The position numbers and the translations under genes are program-made. This document shows, in pieces, positions 1-8,354 of a DNA stretch of 64,000 bases (positions within the stretch are counted from its first letter, which is position 1; every line of letters starts with the position of its first letter). The DNA lies in NCBI GenBank assembly GCA_009720755.1, contig WNKV01000008.1, forward strand, positions 186,001 through 250,000. Direction: 5' to 3'. The notes beneath the pieces are model-generated. The model was not told the origin of the DNA. It worked only from the letters and a program-made list of their open reading frames with translations, and ran no database searches. The stretch is from Rhodoplanes serenus. Its GTDB lineage: Bacteria; Pseudomonadota; Alphaproteobacteria; Rhizobiales; Xanthobacteraceae.

Positions 1-33
1 CGTTGAGTCGTCGTTTGTGCCGGAGTACGCCGC

Positions 34-894
34 ATGGCCCCGCGTGCGAACTGGAAAGGCCATCTGCGCCTTTCGCTCGTCTCCTGTCCGATCGCGCTCT
101 ACCCGGCGACCACGGACCGCGAGAAGATTCGCCTCAACCTCCTCGACAAGTCGACCGGCCACCGCATCCGCATGCAGAAGGTCGACGCCGACACCGGCGA
201 GCCGGTCGATCCCGGCGACATCGTCCGCGGCTACAAGACCGCCGAGGGCTATGTCGAGATCACCGAGGAGGACCTCGACGCGATCGAGATCGAGAGCACC
301 CGCACCCTCGACATCACCCGTTTCGTTCCCCGCGACGAGATCGACGACCTCTATAACGTCCGTCCGTATTACGTGGTCCCGGACGGCGATGCCGGCCGCC
401 AGGCCTTCGCGGTGATCCGCGAGGCGATCCGCGCCCGCGGCATGGTGGCGCTCGGCCGCGTGGTGATTGCAACCCGTGAGCACATCGTGGCGCTGGAGCC
501 GCGCGGCAAGGGCCTGCTGGCGACCCTGCTGCGCTACCCCTACGAGGTGCGCGACGAGGCCGAGTACTTCGACGACATTCCCGACGAGCCGATCCCCAAG
601 GAAATGATCGACCTCGCCACCCACATCATCGACACCATGAAAGGGCCCTTCGAGCCCGACACTTTCGAGGACCGCTACGAGACCGCCCTGCGCGAGCTGA
701 TCGCCCGCAAGGAGGCCGGCGACGACACGCTGCCGGCCCGCCCCAAGGCACCCGCCAAGGTCGTGAACTTGATGGATGCGCTGCGCCGCAGCGTCGAGGC
801 GCAGGCCGGCCCGCCGACCCGCAAGAGCCCGCCGCGCCGCAGCGCGGCCAAGAAGCCGCGCCGCGCCGGCCCCGCTCGGCGAAAGGCGAGCTGA
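34..894 (+). CDS. ku: Ku protein, non-homologous end joining
   Basis: Bacterial Ku homologue of 286 residues. Ku forms a homodimeric ring that binds DNA double-strand ends and recruits the multifunctional ligase LigD for non-homologous end joining. The N-terminal segment 'MAPRANWKGHLRLSL' is the usual start of rhizobial Ku, and the core beta-barrel extends to about residue 240. The last ~40 residues are rich in Lys, Arg and Pro, as in the basic tails of many bacterial Ku proteins that help DNA binding. The ATG at 34 is preceded by CGGAG at 20-24. No ligD is visible; if linked, it would lie left of the window. Length is normal for the family (about 260-300 aa). Confidence 0.95.
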   Translation: MAPRANWKGHLRLSLVSCPIALYPATTDREKIRLNLLDKSTGHRIRMQKVDADTGEPVDPGDIVRGYKTAEGYVEITEEDLDAIEIESTRTLDITRFVPRDEIDDLYNVRPYYVVPDGDAGRQAFAVIREAIRARGMVALGRVVIATREHIVALEPRGKGLLATLLRYPYEVRDEAEYFDDIPDEPIPKEMIDLATHIIDTMKGPFEPDTFEDRYETALRELIARKEAGDDTLPARPKAPAKVVNLMDALRRSVEAQAGPPTRKSPPRRSAAKKPRRAGPARRKAS

Positions 895-1372
895 CCAGCG
901 CGGCCCACGCGCTAACGCCCATCGGCGACGGACGGCGGACGGCGGACCGTCTGGATGCGGCGTTTCGCTGACCATGATGCAATGCGGTCGTGATCACGAC
1001 GCCGGCCGCCCCGCCGCCGTAACGCCCCTCCTCCGCCACACCGACCTGCGCGCCGCCGGCCCCACACTGCCGCGCCCAGCCCCGTCGCGCCGGACACGCC
1101 TCAAGCCAGCGTGGTCCCGTTCGCTTACGCAGAATGCCGGATGATGCTGCGAGCCGAAGCGGCCGGCGCGGTCGGCGCCGCTGCGCGAGCGCCGCAACAT
1201 CCCGTGCTACGGCCGCTTGTTGCACTGCGGCGGTGAAACTGACCGTCCTGTTGCGCCTGTAATGCGCGCCGCGCGGGGCAGGCCGCCGGGAGCCGTTGCT
1301 TTTCCCTGGATCACGGATGGGGCAGCATTCGGCGCGGCGACCATGCAGGCGCCAGCCGGAAGGGAGACCCCG
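895..1372. other. Intergenic, 478 bp, no gene seen
   Basis: The stretch between ku and the transporter operon holds only GC-rich overlapping shadow frames with no recognisable protein. It presumably carries the promoter of the tctC operon. I could not find a convincing sigma-70 motif or a strong hairpin. Confidence 0.5.
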
Positions 1373-2356
1373 ATGAGCTCGATTCGGAGCACAGCGACGC
1401 CTCTGCGTCTGTTCGGTTCCGCGGCGGCCGCCGCTCTTCTGATCGCCGTGCCACTCGGCACGGCACGCGCCGAATTCCCCGACAAGACCATCGAGATGAC
1501 CACGCTGTTCGGCGGTCCCGCCCAGACCACCAGCCAGGTGCTGGCCGATCTGATGTCCAAGAATATCGGGCAGCCGGTCATCACCGTCAGCCGGCCCGGC
1601 GGCGGCGGCGCCATCGGCTACACCTACGTGCAGAGCGCGCCGGCCGACGGCTACAGCATCGTGTTCAGCTCGAACTCGATCTCGACCGTCTACTATCAGG
1701 GCAACCTGCCGTTCAACTACACGGCGCTCGCGCCCATCGCACATATCGGCATGGAGGTTCCGGTTCTCGCGGTGCGCGCCGACTCCGGCTGGAAGGATCT
1801 CAAGAGCATGCAGGCCGCCGCCAAGGCGAGCGGCAAGAAGCTGCGCGTCGGCGTCTCCGGGCTCGGCACCTTCACGCATCTCGCCTCGGCCGCGCTGTTC
1901 AACCGTCTCGGCCTCCAGGTCGTGTACATCCCGTACGGCGAAGGACGCGCCCCCGCCGAGCTGCTCGGCGGCCGTGTCGATGCGGCCTTGCAGTGGTCGA
2001 GCCAGTTCGCGCCGCACGTCAAGGCCGGCACCATCAACGTGCTGTGCATGACCAGCAAGGACAAGGTCGACCTCGCAATCGAGACCGTGACTTGCGACTC
2101 GGCCGGTGCCACCGGCCTCGATCTCACCATCTGGCGCGGCATCCACGCCCCCAAGGACACGCCGCCCGCCGCCATCGCCAGGCTCGAAGCCTCGATCAAG
2201 CAGGCGGTCGAGTCGGCCGAGTTCAAGAAGGCCGGCGAGAACCTCGGCTTCACCCCGCTGTTCAAGTCCGCCAAGGATTTCGGCAAGCTCGTCGCCGACA
2301 ACGACAAGGAGATCGGCGAGCTGATGACCGAGCTCGGCATCAACAAGAAGAAATAG
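1373..2356 (+). CDS. TctC-type solute-binding protein of a tripartite tricarboxylate transporter
   Basis: Periplasmic solute-binding protein of the Bug/TctC family, 327 residues from the ATG at 1373, which has AGGGAG at 1361-1366. Longer in-frame starts exist upstream but have no ribosome site and no signal peptide at the right place. A signal peptide covers roughly residues 1-33, ending 'GTARA'. The mature protein begins with the family pattern FPDKTIEM and then contains 'RPGGGGAIGYTYV', typical of these receptors. It binds a carboxylated ligand and delivers it to the TctA/TctB membrane subunits encoded immediately downstream. The ligand cannot be read from sequence; Bug proteins bind many carboxylates. 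Confidence 0.9.
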   Translation: MSSIRSTATPLRLFGSAAAAALLIAVPLGTARAEFPDKTIEMTTLFGGPAQTTSQVLADLMSKNIGQPVITVSRPGGGGAIGYTYVQSAPADGYSIVFSSNSISTVYYQGNLPFNYTALAPIAHIGMEVPVLAVRADSGWKDLKSMQAAAKASGKKLRVGVSGLGTFTHLASAALFNRLGLQVVYIPYGEGRAPAELLGGRVDAALQWSSQFAPHVKAGTINVLCMTSKDKVDLAIETVTCDSAGATGLDLTIWRGIHAPKDTPPAAIARLEASIKQAVESAEFKKAGENLGFTPLFKSAKDFGKLVADNDKEIGELMTELGINKKK

Positions 2357-2367
2357 CGAGACCGCAC

Positions 2368-2859
2368 ATGACCGGGACCGTACGCACCCGTGACCTGCTC
2401 ACCGGGTCTCTTCTCCTCGTCGTCGCGCTGGTGTGGATCGGTCTCATCCTGACCACCATTCCCGACGCCGAGGGGATGCCGAGCAGCGCCCGCACCTTCC
2501 CGCTGGCGTCCGGGATCGGCCTCGCCGTCCTATCCGCCATCGTGGTCGCCGGCGCGTTGTTCGGAAACACCGCCGACGCCGACCAGAAGCGCGCCGGGCC
2601 GGGCCTCGACGCGCTCGAATGGCGAGGCATCGCCGCCACCTTCGGGTTCCTGGTCGGCTATATCGCGCTGCTCTGGGCGGTCGGCTTCATCCTCGCCACC
2701 GTCGTGGCGCTCGCCGCCTATCTGTTCCTGATGCTCGGCAAGCGTTCGCCGGCGCTGCTGATCGGCTATCCGGTCGGCTTCGCACTCGCGGTGTGGCTCA
2801 TCCTCGGCAAGTTGCTGGCGGTCTATCTGCCGCGCGGCGTGCTGTTCAACCTGTTCTGA
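2368..2859 (+). CDS. TctB, small membrane subunit of the tripartite tricarboxylate transporter
   Basis: A 163-residue hydrophobic protein with about four predicted transmembrane segments, matching the size and layout of TctB, the poorly conserved small subunit of TTT transporters. The ATG at 2368 lies 11 bases after the stop of the binding-protein gene. The stop is 9 bases before tctA, so all three subunits are one operon in the canonical order C-B-A. Its role is inferred mainly from position and topology, because TctB proteins share little sequence. It is expected to be an inner-membrane partner of TctA that uses an ion gradient for uptake. Confidence 0.85.
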   Translation: MTGTVRTRDLLTGSLLLVVALVWIGLILTTIPDAEGMPSSARTFPLASGIGLAVLSAIVVAGALFGNTADADQKRAGPGLDALEWRGIAATFGFLVGYIALLWAVGFILATVVALAAYLFLMLGKRSPALLIGYPVGFALAVWLILGKLLAVYLPRGVLFNLF

Positions 2860-2868
2860 GATAGCGGC

Positions 2869-4374
2869 ATGGACGCCCTCCTCACGGCTCTCGCGGCCTC
2901 ACTGAGCTGGCAGTCGGTGCTGGCGACCTTCTTCGGCTCACTGGTGGGGCTGATCTTCGGCGCCATTCCGGGCCTGACCTACTCCATGGCGCTCGCCATG
3001 GTGCTGCCGATCACCTTCACCATGGGCCATACGCCCGCCATCGCCATGCTGCTCGGCACCTATATCGGCGGCATGACGGGCGGCGCCGTCTCGGCCATCC
3101 TGATCGGCGTGCCGGGCACGCCCTCGGCCGCCGCCACGGTGCTGGACGGCGAGATCATGGGCAAGCAGGGCAAGGCCAGCCTCGCCATCGGCATCGCCAC
3201 CATCGCGGGCTGCATCGGCGGCATCCTCAGCCTGATCGTGATGCTGGTGAGTGTCGACGCGCTCGCTCGCGTCGCCATCTCGTTCGGCCCGGCGGAGATC
3301 ACGGCGCTCGTCGTGTTCGGCCTGTCGACCATCTGCGGGCTGGCCGGCGGCTCCCTCGTCAAGGGGCTGATCGGCGGCGTCATCGGCCTCATGCTGATGA
3401 ACATCGGCCAGGACCCGATCGACGGTGTTCCGCGCTTCACGTTCGGCTCGACCGCCATGCTCCAGGGCGTCGACCTCCTGGTGGCGATGATCGGCCTGTT
3501 CGCGGTGCCGCACGTGGTGACGGTCTTCGCCACCTACTGGCGTGGCAAGGAGATGAAGATCGATCCCGGCCATGTCCGCACAGAGCTGCCGTCGTGGCGG
3601 CTGCTGCTGGCGCAGCGCTGGAACTTCCTTCGCTCCGCCGCCATCGGCACAGTGGTCGGCGCCATCCCGGGCACCGGCGGGCCGATCGCGGCCTTCCTCG
3701 CCTACGATCAGGCCAAGCGGTGGTCCGGACATCCGGAGACCTTCGGCAAGGGCGAGGTCTCCGGCGTGGTCGCGCCCGAGGCGTCCAACCACGCCGTGAC
3801 CGGCGGCGCCATGATACCGCTGATCGGCCTCGGCATCCCGGGCGATCCGGCGACCGCCATCATCCTCGGCGGCCTGCTGATCCACGGCATTCAGCCGGGG
3901 CCGCTGCTGTTCATGGAGAAGCCGGACGTCATCTCGTCGATCTATCTCCTGTTCGTGCTCTCCTACATCATCACCGCACTGATCCAGCTGTTCGGTGTCC
4001 GGCTGTTCGTCAAGGCGCTGCGGGTGCCGCCACACCTGCTGGCGCTCGGCATCCTGGTGATGTGCGTGATCGGCTCGTTCGCCATTCGAAACTCGCTGTT
4101 CGACGTCGGCGTCATGAGCCTCGTCGGCTTCCTGGCCTATTGGCTGATCAAGGGCGGCATCCCGGTGACGCCGATCCTGCTCGGCCTGGTGCTCGGCCCG
4201 ACGCTGGAGCGTGAGGCGCGCACTGCGCTGATCATGTCCGAAGGCTCGCCGACCGTCTTCGTGGAGTCCTATACGGCGCTGCTGTTCTGGGGGCTCGCTC
4301 TGCTCATCCTGCTCAGCCAGGTCGTCACCATGGTGCGGGAGCGAAACGGGAAGGCCAGCAAGGCGACCACCTGA
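2869..4374 (+). CDS. TctA, large membrane subunit of the tripartite tricarboxylate transporter
   Basis: A 501-residue integral membrane protein with about 11-12 hydrophobic segments. It carries the Gly-rich signatures of the TctA family: 'GLIFGAIPGLTYSMALAM' near residue 25, and a second related motif 'GAIPGTGGPIAAFLAYDQ' near residue 265, reflecting the internal duplication of these transporters. It forms the translocation channel for the ligand presented by the upstream TctC. Its length is the family norm and its reading frame is intact. The gene closes the tctCBA operon, and a 141-base gap separates it from the rhodanese gene. Confidence 0.95.
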   Translation: MDALLTALAASLSWQSVLATFFGSLVGLIFGAIPGLTYSMALAMVLPITFTMGHTPAIAMLLGTYIGGMTGGAVSAILIGVPGTPSAAATVLDGEIMGKQGKASLAIGIATIAGCIGGILSLIVMLVSVDALARVAISFGPAEITALVVFGLSTICGLAGGSLVKGLIGGVIGLMLMNIGQDPIDGVPRFTFGSTAMLQGVDLLVAMIGLFAVPHVVTVFATYWRGKEMKIDPGHVRTELPSWRLLLAQRWNFLRSAAIGTVVGAIPGTGGPIAAFLAYDQAKRWSGHPETFGKGEVSGVVAPEASNHAVTGGAMIPLIGLGIPGDPATAIILGGLLIHGIQPGPLLFMEKPDVISSIYLLFVLSYIITALIQLFGVRLFVKALRVPPHLLALGILVMCVIGSFAIRNSLFDVGVMSLVGFLAYWLIKGGIPVTPILLGLVLGPTLEREARTALIMSEGSPTVFVESYTALLFWGLALLILLSQVVTMVRERNGKASKATT

Positions 4375-4515
4375 TCCCGCCGCCCATCGCAGCCGGCGCC
4401 GCTCAGCCGGCGGCGCCTCTGCGGTGGTCCATGCCGGCGCGTCCGGACCAGCCGGGCCGCCCGCCTCGCCCGTCCGAGGCCGCCGTCGCGGCCCCCGCGT
4501 TTCAAGGATCGTTCC

Positions 4516-5355
4516 ATGGACTCACCCGTCGTCTCTCCGGCCTGGCTCGAGCAGCATCTCGGCGATCCCACTGTCCGCGTGCTGGAGATTTCCAACGTCA
4601 CCGAGCCGACCGCCTATTGCGAGGGCCATGTGCCCGGCGCCGCGTGGCTGTACTGGAAGTCCGCCTGCTGGCACGAGACCGACCGCGAGTTCGTGAGCCC
4701 GGCCGCGCTGGCGACGCTATTCGGCCGGCTCGGCATCGGTCCCGACACCACCGTCGTGCTCTACGGCGAGCCCGTGCAGTACGGCACCTATGCGTACTGG
4801 GCCTTCGCCATGGCGGGCCATCGCAACCTCAAGGTGCTCGATGGCGGCCGCAAGAAGTGGTGGGCCGAGAAGCGCCCGCTCTCCCGCACAATGCCGGCCT
4901 TCGCGCCGGTGGATTATCCGGTGCCGATGCCCGACGCCTCCATGCGGGTCGGCCGCGACGAGGTGAAGGCGCATCTCCATCACGGCCATCGGCTGCTGCT
5001 CGACGTCCGCTCGCCCGAAGAGTACGCCGGCAAGCGCGTCGCCGAGTACACCATGGCGTTCGACCACGGGGCCGAGCGCCCCGGCCGCATCCCGGGGGCG
5101 CGCCACTTCTACTTCCGCGAGGTGCTCAACGACGACGATTCGTTCAAGTCGCCGGAGGCGATCCGCGCCGCGCTCGCGGCCTACGGTCTCGCGCCGGAAC
5201 GGCACGACGACGTCGTCTGCTACTGCCGGCTCAGCCATCGCGCGACGCTCGTCTGGGTCGCGCTCGCCGGCCTCGCCGGGTACGGGAATGTCAAGATCTA
5301 CGACGGCTCGTGGACCGAGTGGGGCAGCATCGTCGGCTTCCCCATCGAGAAGTGA
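4516..5355 (+). CDS. Tandem-domain rhodanese (thiosulfate or mercaptopyruvate sulfurtransferase type)
   Basis: A 279-residue protein with two rhodanese folds (about 5-125 and 140-278). The first fold is the inactive structural one. The second contains 'LLLDVRSPEEYAG' and the active loop 'VVCYCRLSHRATL', whose second cysteine should carry the persulfide. It would transfer sulfur from thiosulfate or mercaptopyruvate to a thiophilic acceptor in the cytoplasm; the loop is not diagnostic for one donor. ATG 4516 is preceded by AAGGA. It lies between tctA and a zinc alcohol dehydrogenase on the same strand, so it may be read with either neighbour. Confidence 0.88.
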   Translation: MDSPVVSPAWLEQHLGDPTVRVLEISNVTEPTAYCEGHVPGAAWLYWKSACWHETDREFVSPAALATLFGRLGIGPDTTVVLYGEPVQYGTYAYWAFAMAGHRNLKVLDGGRKKWWAEKRPLSRTMPAFAPVDYPVPMPDASMRVGRDEVKAHLHHGHRLLLDVRSPEEYAGKRVAEYTMAFDHGAERPGRIPGARHFYFREVLNDDDSFKSPEAIRAALAAYGLAPERHDDVVCYCRLSHRATLVWVALAGLAGYGNVKIYDGSWTEWGSIVGFPIEK

Positions 5356-5412
5356 CGACGCACCCCGCCGATGCCTCGGCGAGCCGCGCGACACGGAGAG
5401 ATCATAAGGACC

Positions 5413-6540
5413 ATGACCAGCTCGAACGACACCGTCCGGTTCGACATCCCCGAGACCATGAAGGCGTGGGTGCTGGACGATCCCGGCCAGCTGCGCTTGA
5501 CCCAGAAGCCGGTGCCGCAGCCCGGCCACTCCGAGGTGCTGATCCGCATCGACGCCATCGCGTTCTGCGCCGGCGACATCAGCATCATCACCAAGGGGCC
5601 GCCGGCGCTGATCGAGGGCGGCAAGCCCTTCAACAAGAACTTCACGCCCGGCCACGAGTACATGGGCACGGTGGTGAAGCTCGGCGCCGGCGTCGACGAG
5701 TTCGCGATCGGCGACCGCGTGGTGGTCGAGGTGCATTACGGCTGCGGCCGTTGCGAACGCTGCCGCGCCGGCATGTACACGGCCTGCCTGAACTACGGCA
5801 TGAACTATCCGGGCCACGACAAGGGCCACCGCGCCAACGGCTTCACCACCGACGGCGGCTTCTGCGAATACGCCGTCAATCACGTCAGCACCCTCGTGCA
5901 CGTTCCCGAAGGCGTGGGCGACCAGGAAGCCACCTTGATCGTCACCGCCGGCACGGCGATGTACGCGCTCGACACCCTCGGCGGCCTGATCGCCGGCGAG
6001 AGCGTGGTGGTGCTCGGCCCCGGCGCCATCGGCCTGATGGTCACGGCGGTCGCGAAGGCGCTCGGCGCCGATCCGGTCATCCTCACCGGCACCCGCGACG
6101 CGCGCCTCGCTCTCGGCCGCAAGCTCGGCGCCGATCACGTCGTCAACATCCGCAACGAGGACCCGCTCGAAGCCGTGAGGCGTATCACCAGCGGCAAGGG
6201 CGTCAACTACGTGATCGAGGCATCGGGCGATCCCAACAGCCTCAATGTCGCCACCGACATGCTCAAGCGTGGCGGCAAGGTGTGCCTGGTCGGCTTCCCG
6301 GAGGAGAAGGCGTCGGTCGATCTCGCCAAGCTGATCCGGCAGCACATCTCGGTGTTCGGCATCCGTGGCGAGGGTCGCAGCGCCACCCACCGGGTCGCCG
6401 CCCTGGTGGCGCAGAAGCGCTTCGATCCGAAGCTCATCCACACCCACACGTTCCCGCTCGACGAGGTGCCGACCGCGTTCCGCTACTCGCGCGACCGCGT
6501 CGAGGACGCCATCAAGGTAGTGGTGAAAATGCGGAGCTGA
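5413..6540 (+). CDS. Zinc-binding medium-chain alcohol dehydrogenase
   Basis: A 375-residue MDR-superfamily dehydrogenase. Visible features are the catalytic-zinc segment 'PGHEYMGTV', the structural-zinc pattern C-x2-C-x2-C-x7-C in 'GCGRCERCRAGMYTAC', and the NAD(P)-binding turn 'VVLGPGAIGLM'. It should oxidise a polyol or alcohol, or reduce the corresponding carbonyl, with NAD(P)H; the substrate is unknown. The ATG at 5413 follows an AAGGA at 5406-5410 only two bases away, so an upstream in-frame start at 5371 (14 residues longer) remains possible. It lies 57 bases after the rhodanese gene and is probably cotranscribed. A double hairpin follows the stop. Confidence 0.9.
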   Translation: MTSSNDTVRFDIPETMKAWVLDDPGQLRLTQKPVPQPGHSEVLIRIDAIAFCAGDISIITKGPPALIEGGKPFNKNFTPGHEYMGTVVKLGAGVDEFAIGDRVVVEVHYGCGRCERCRAGMYTACLNYGMNYPGHDKGHRANGFTTDGGFCEYAVNHVSTLVHVPEGVGDQEATLIVTAGTAMYALDTLGGLIAGESVVVLGPGAIGLMVTAVAKALGADPVILTGTRDARLALGRKLGADHVVNIRNEDPLEAVRRITSGKGVNYVIEASGDPNSLNVATDMLKRGGKVCLVGFPEEKASVDLAKLIRQHISVFGIRGEGRSATHRVAALVAQKRFDPKLIHTHTFPLDEVPTAFRYSRDRVEDAIKVVVKMRS

Positions 6541-6576
6541 CCGCTCCGGCTTTCGTCATGCTCGGCGCTCGCACTC

Positions 6577-6622
6577 CCTCTCCCCGCCTCGCGGGGAGAG
6601 GTGAAGGCCGCGGCTTGCGGCC
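6577..6622. terminator. Double hairpin between convergent genes
   Basis: An 11-bp perfect stem (6577-6587 with 6591-6601, loop of three bases) is followed by a second 6-bp stem (6606-6611 with 6617-6622) and then GTTTGTTC. It lies between the plus-strand dehydrogenase ending at 6540 and the minus-strand oxidoreductase ending at 6629. A terminator for the plus strand is likely, possibly acting in both directions. The first hairpin also resembles a widespread GC-rich intergenic repeat. Confidence 0.55.
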
Positions 6623-6628
6623 GTTTGT

Positions 6629-7636
6629 TCAGTCCTTCTCCAGCATCTCGGCGACCGTGACGCGGCGGCCTTCGCGGGCCGAGACGGTACCGGCCCGCAC
6701 CACCGCGAGTGACGTATAGCCGTGCTCGCCGTCGGTCTCCGGCTTGCCGCCGCCCCGCACCACCGCGGCGAACTCCTCCAGCTCGTCCCGGATCGCGTCG
6801 TTCTTCTCGAAGGGGACCGCCTCGACCTTGTCGGAGTGGCGCTTCTGCAACCGCAGGCCACCGTGCAGGTCGTAGTAGGCGGTCGCCTCCTTGCCGTAGA
6901 TGTTCATCAGATAGTACTCGCCGGCCGACGCATAGGAGGCATTGACGGTGGAGAGCGCGCCGTTCTCGTGCTCCAGGATCATGCTGGCGACGTCGGGGTT
7001 GTCGCCCGGCAGGACGAGCTGGGTCGCGCGTCCTGTGACCGCCACGACCGGCCCCATGATGTAGCTGAGCACATCGATGTAGTGGATGCCGATCTGCAAC
7101 ATCACGCCGCCCGGCATGCCCTCGGCGGTGTGGCGCCAGTGATGGGCATCGAACTTGCCGAGCCGATCACGGCTGATGTTCGACTCGGCATTGACCAGCT
7201 TGCCGAACACGCCGGCGTCGACCTGCTGCTTGATCCAGCGGAACTGGTTCTCGCGCCGGCGCTGGTAGCCGAGCTGAAGGATCACGCCGCCCTTGCGGCA
7301 CACTTCGGCGATGGCGCGCCCGGTCGAGACATTGTTGGCGATCGGCTTGTCGAGAAAGACGTGCTTGCCGGCGGCGGCCGCTTGCGCGGTGGTCTCCAGG
7401 TGCACGTTGTTGGGCGTGGTATTGACGATCCCCTCGATCGACGGATCGGCCAGCATCTCCTCGTAGGTCGCCACCGGCTTGCAGCCGTACTTCGCGGCGA
7501 ACGCCTTTCGCTTGTCCTCGGTCCGCGAGAAGCAGCTGACGATCTCGATCTTGTCCGACCGTTTGATCGCATCGGCGAGAACGTCGGACCACCAGCCCAT
7601 GCCGATGCAGCCGACCCGGACGGGTTTGTTGCTCAT
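6629..7636 (-). CDS. Gfo/Idh/MocA family oxidoreductase
   Basis: A 335-residue NAD(P)-dependent oxidoreductase. The N-terminal Rossmann domain starts 'VRVGCIGMGWWSDVL'; 'KHVFLDKPIA' replaces the usual E-K-P with D-K-P, a conservative change. The C-terminal domain has the G-x-H-x-x-D motif in 'IGIHYIDVLSY', whose His is the usual catalytic base. Members oxidise or reduce sugars, inositols or related hydroxy compounds, and the substrate cannot be assigned here. ATG 7636 is preceded by GGAAG on the minus strand; an alternative start 27 codons upstream lacks a ribosome site. It follows the GlcG-like gene by 84 bases on the same strand. Confidence 0.9.
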   Translation of the reverse strand: MSNKPVRVGCIGMGWWSDVLADAIKRSDKIEIVSCFSRTEDKRKAFAAKYGCKPVATYEEMLADPSIEGIVNTTPNNVHLETTAQAAAAGKHVFLDKPIANNVSTGRAIAEVCRKGGVILQLGYQRRRENQFRWIKQQVDAGVFGKLVNAESNISRDRLGKFDAHHWRHTAEGMPGGVMLQIGIHYIDVLSYIMGPVVAVTGRATQLVLPGDNPDVASMILEHENGALSTVNASYASAGEYYLMNIYGKEATAYYDLHGGLRLQKRHSDKVEAVPFEKNDAIRDELEEFAAVVRGGGKPETDGEHGYTSLAVVRAGTVSAREGRRVTVAEMLEKD

Positions 7637-7720
7637 TGGTTCTTCCGCCTCTTCTGTGTCGAGAGATCGCGCGCGCACCGGCGGCCGTGCCGTCGCACGG
7701 AGCCGCCGGTCCGGCACACC

Positions 7721-8173
7721 TCACTTGCCGTCGATGCTGATGGCCGCGCCGATCGACTTCACCGCCTCTTCGGCGATGCGCGCATCGATCTCCCAGCTGC
7801 CGCCGCTGACGCCGACGCCGCCGACGCATTCGCCGTCGAAGATGATCGGGCAGCCGCCCTCCATGGCGGTCCAGCGGTGGGGGCCGGCGGCGAGCGCCAG
7901 ACCGATCGCGTGGGCCACATCGAGCGGCTGCGCCACGGCGCCCTTGGAGGTCGTCGGGCGCTTGTTGGAGGCGGCACAGACCGCCTTGGTGGTGGACGAA
8001 TGGACGAGATGGAACCGTGCGGTGTCCATGCGTTCGAGCAGCAGCATATTGCCGCCGCCGTCGACGATCGCGACGGCGACCTGGATGCCGGCCTCGCGGG
8101 CCTGGGCGAAAGCAGATTCGAGGATCTTGCGTGCGCCCTCGTTGGTCAGTCGCTTGCTCGTGGCGGTGTACAT
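7721..8173 (-). CDS. GlcG/HbpS family (DUF336) protein
   Basis: A 150-residue protein of the HbpS/GlcG family. The pattern 'IQVAVAIVDGGGNMLLLERMD' minus its last residue begins the conserved core, and the Gly-rich 'GGCPI', 'VGGVGVSGG' and 'DARIAEEAV' close it. Proteins of this family often sit beside glycolate, diol or aromatic degradation genes. Some bind haem or cobalamin, but no enzymatic role is established for most. The start at 8173 is chosen because it matches the family N-terminus; its ribosome site is weak. It is the first gene of a two-gene minus-strand unit with the Gfo/Idh/MocA oxidoreductase. Confidence 0.85.
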   Translation of the reverse strand: MYTATSKRLTNEGARKILESAFAQAREAGIQVAVAIVDGGGNMLLLERMDTARFHLVHSSTTKAVCAASNKRPTTSKGAVAQPLDVAHAIGLALAAGPHRWTAMEGGCPIIFDGECVGGVGVSGGSWEIDARIAEEAVKSIGAAISIDGK

Positions 8174-8281
8174 ATCGGGATGTCGGTGGACCTGTGTTGC
8201 GGGAGCCGCATTGTCGGCCGCACCCTCTCGCGGCGCAAGGCCGCCTCCGGTCCCGGCGCATGGCTCTCGCAGCTGCGAATG

Positions 8282-8309
8282 CAAAAGGAGCAGGGCTCGC
8301 GCCCTGCTC
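8282..8309 (-). terminator. Intrinsic terminator of the oxidoreductase operon
   Basis: On the minus strand a perfect 10-bp stem (8309-8300 with 8295-8286) closes a GCGA tetraloop and is followed directly by TTTT (8285-8282). It sits 46 bases beyond the stop of the NfnAB-like gene at 8355 and before the start region of the GlcG-like gene. It is the best-formed intrinsic terminator in the window. Confidence 0.85.
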
Positions 8310-8354
8310 CTGGCTGCTGTTCCGAACGAGGGAACGCGGCGTCCCCTCACCCTG

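Noticed and set aside
626-2146. A 506-codon minus-strand frame overlapping ku and tctC
   Set aside because: Composition is typical of antisense shadows in GC-rich DNA, and the opposite strand encodes recognised proteins.
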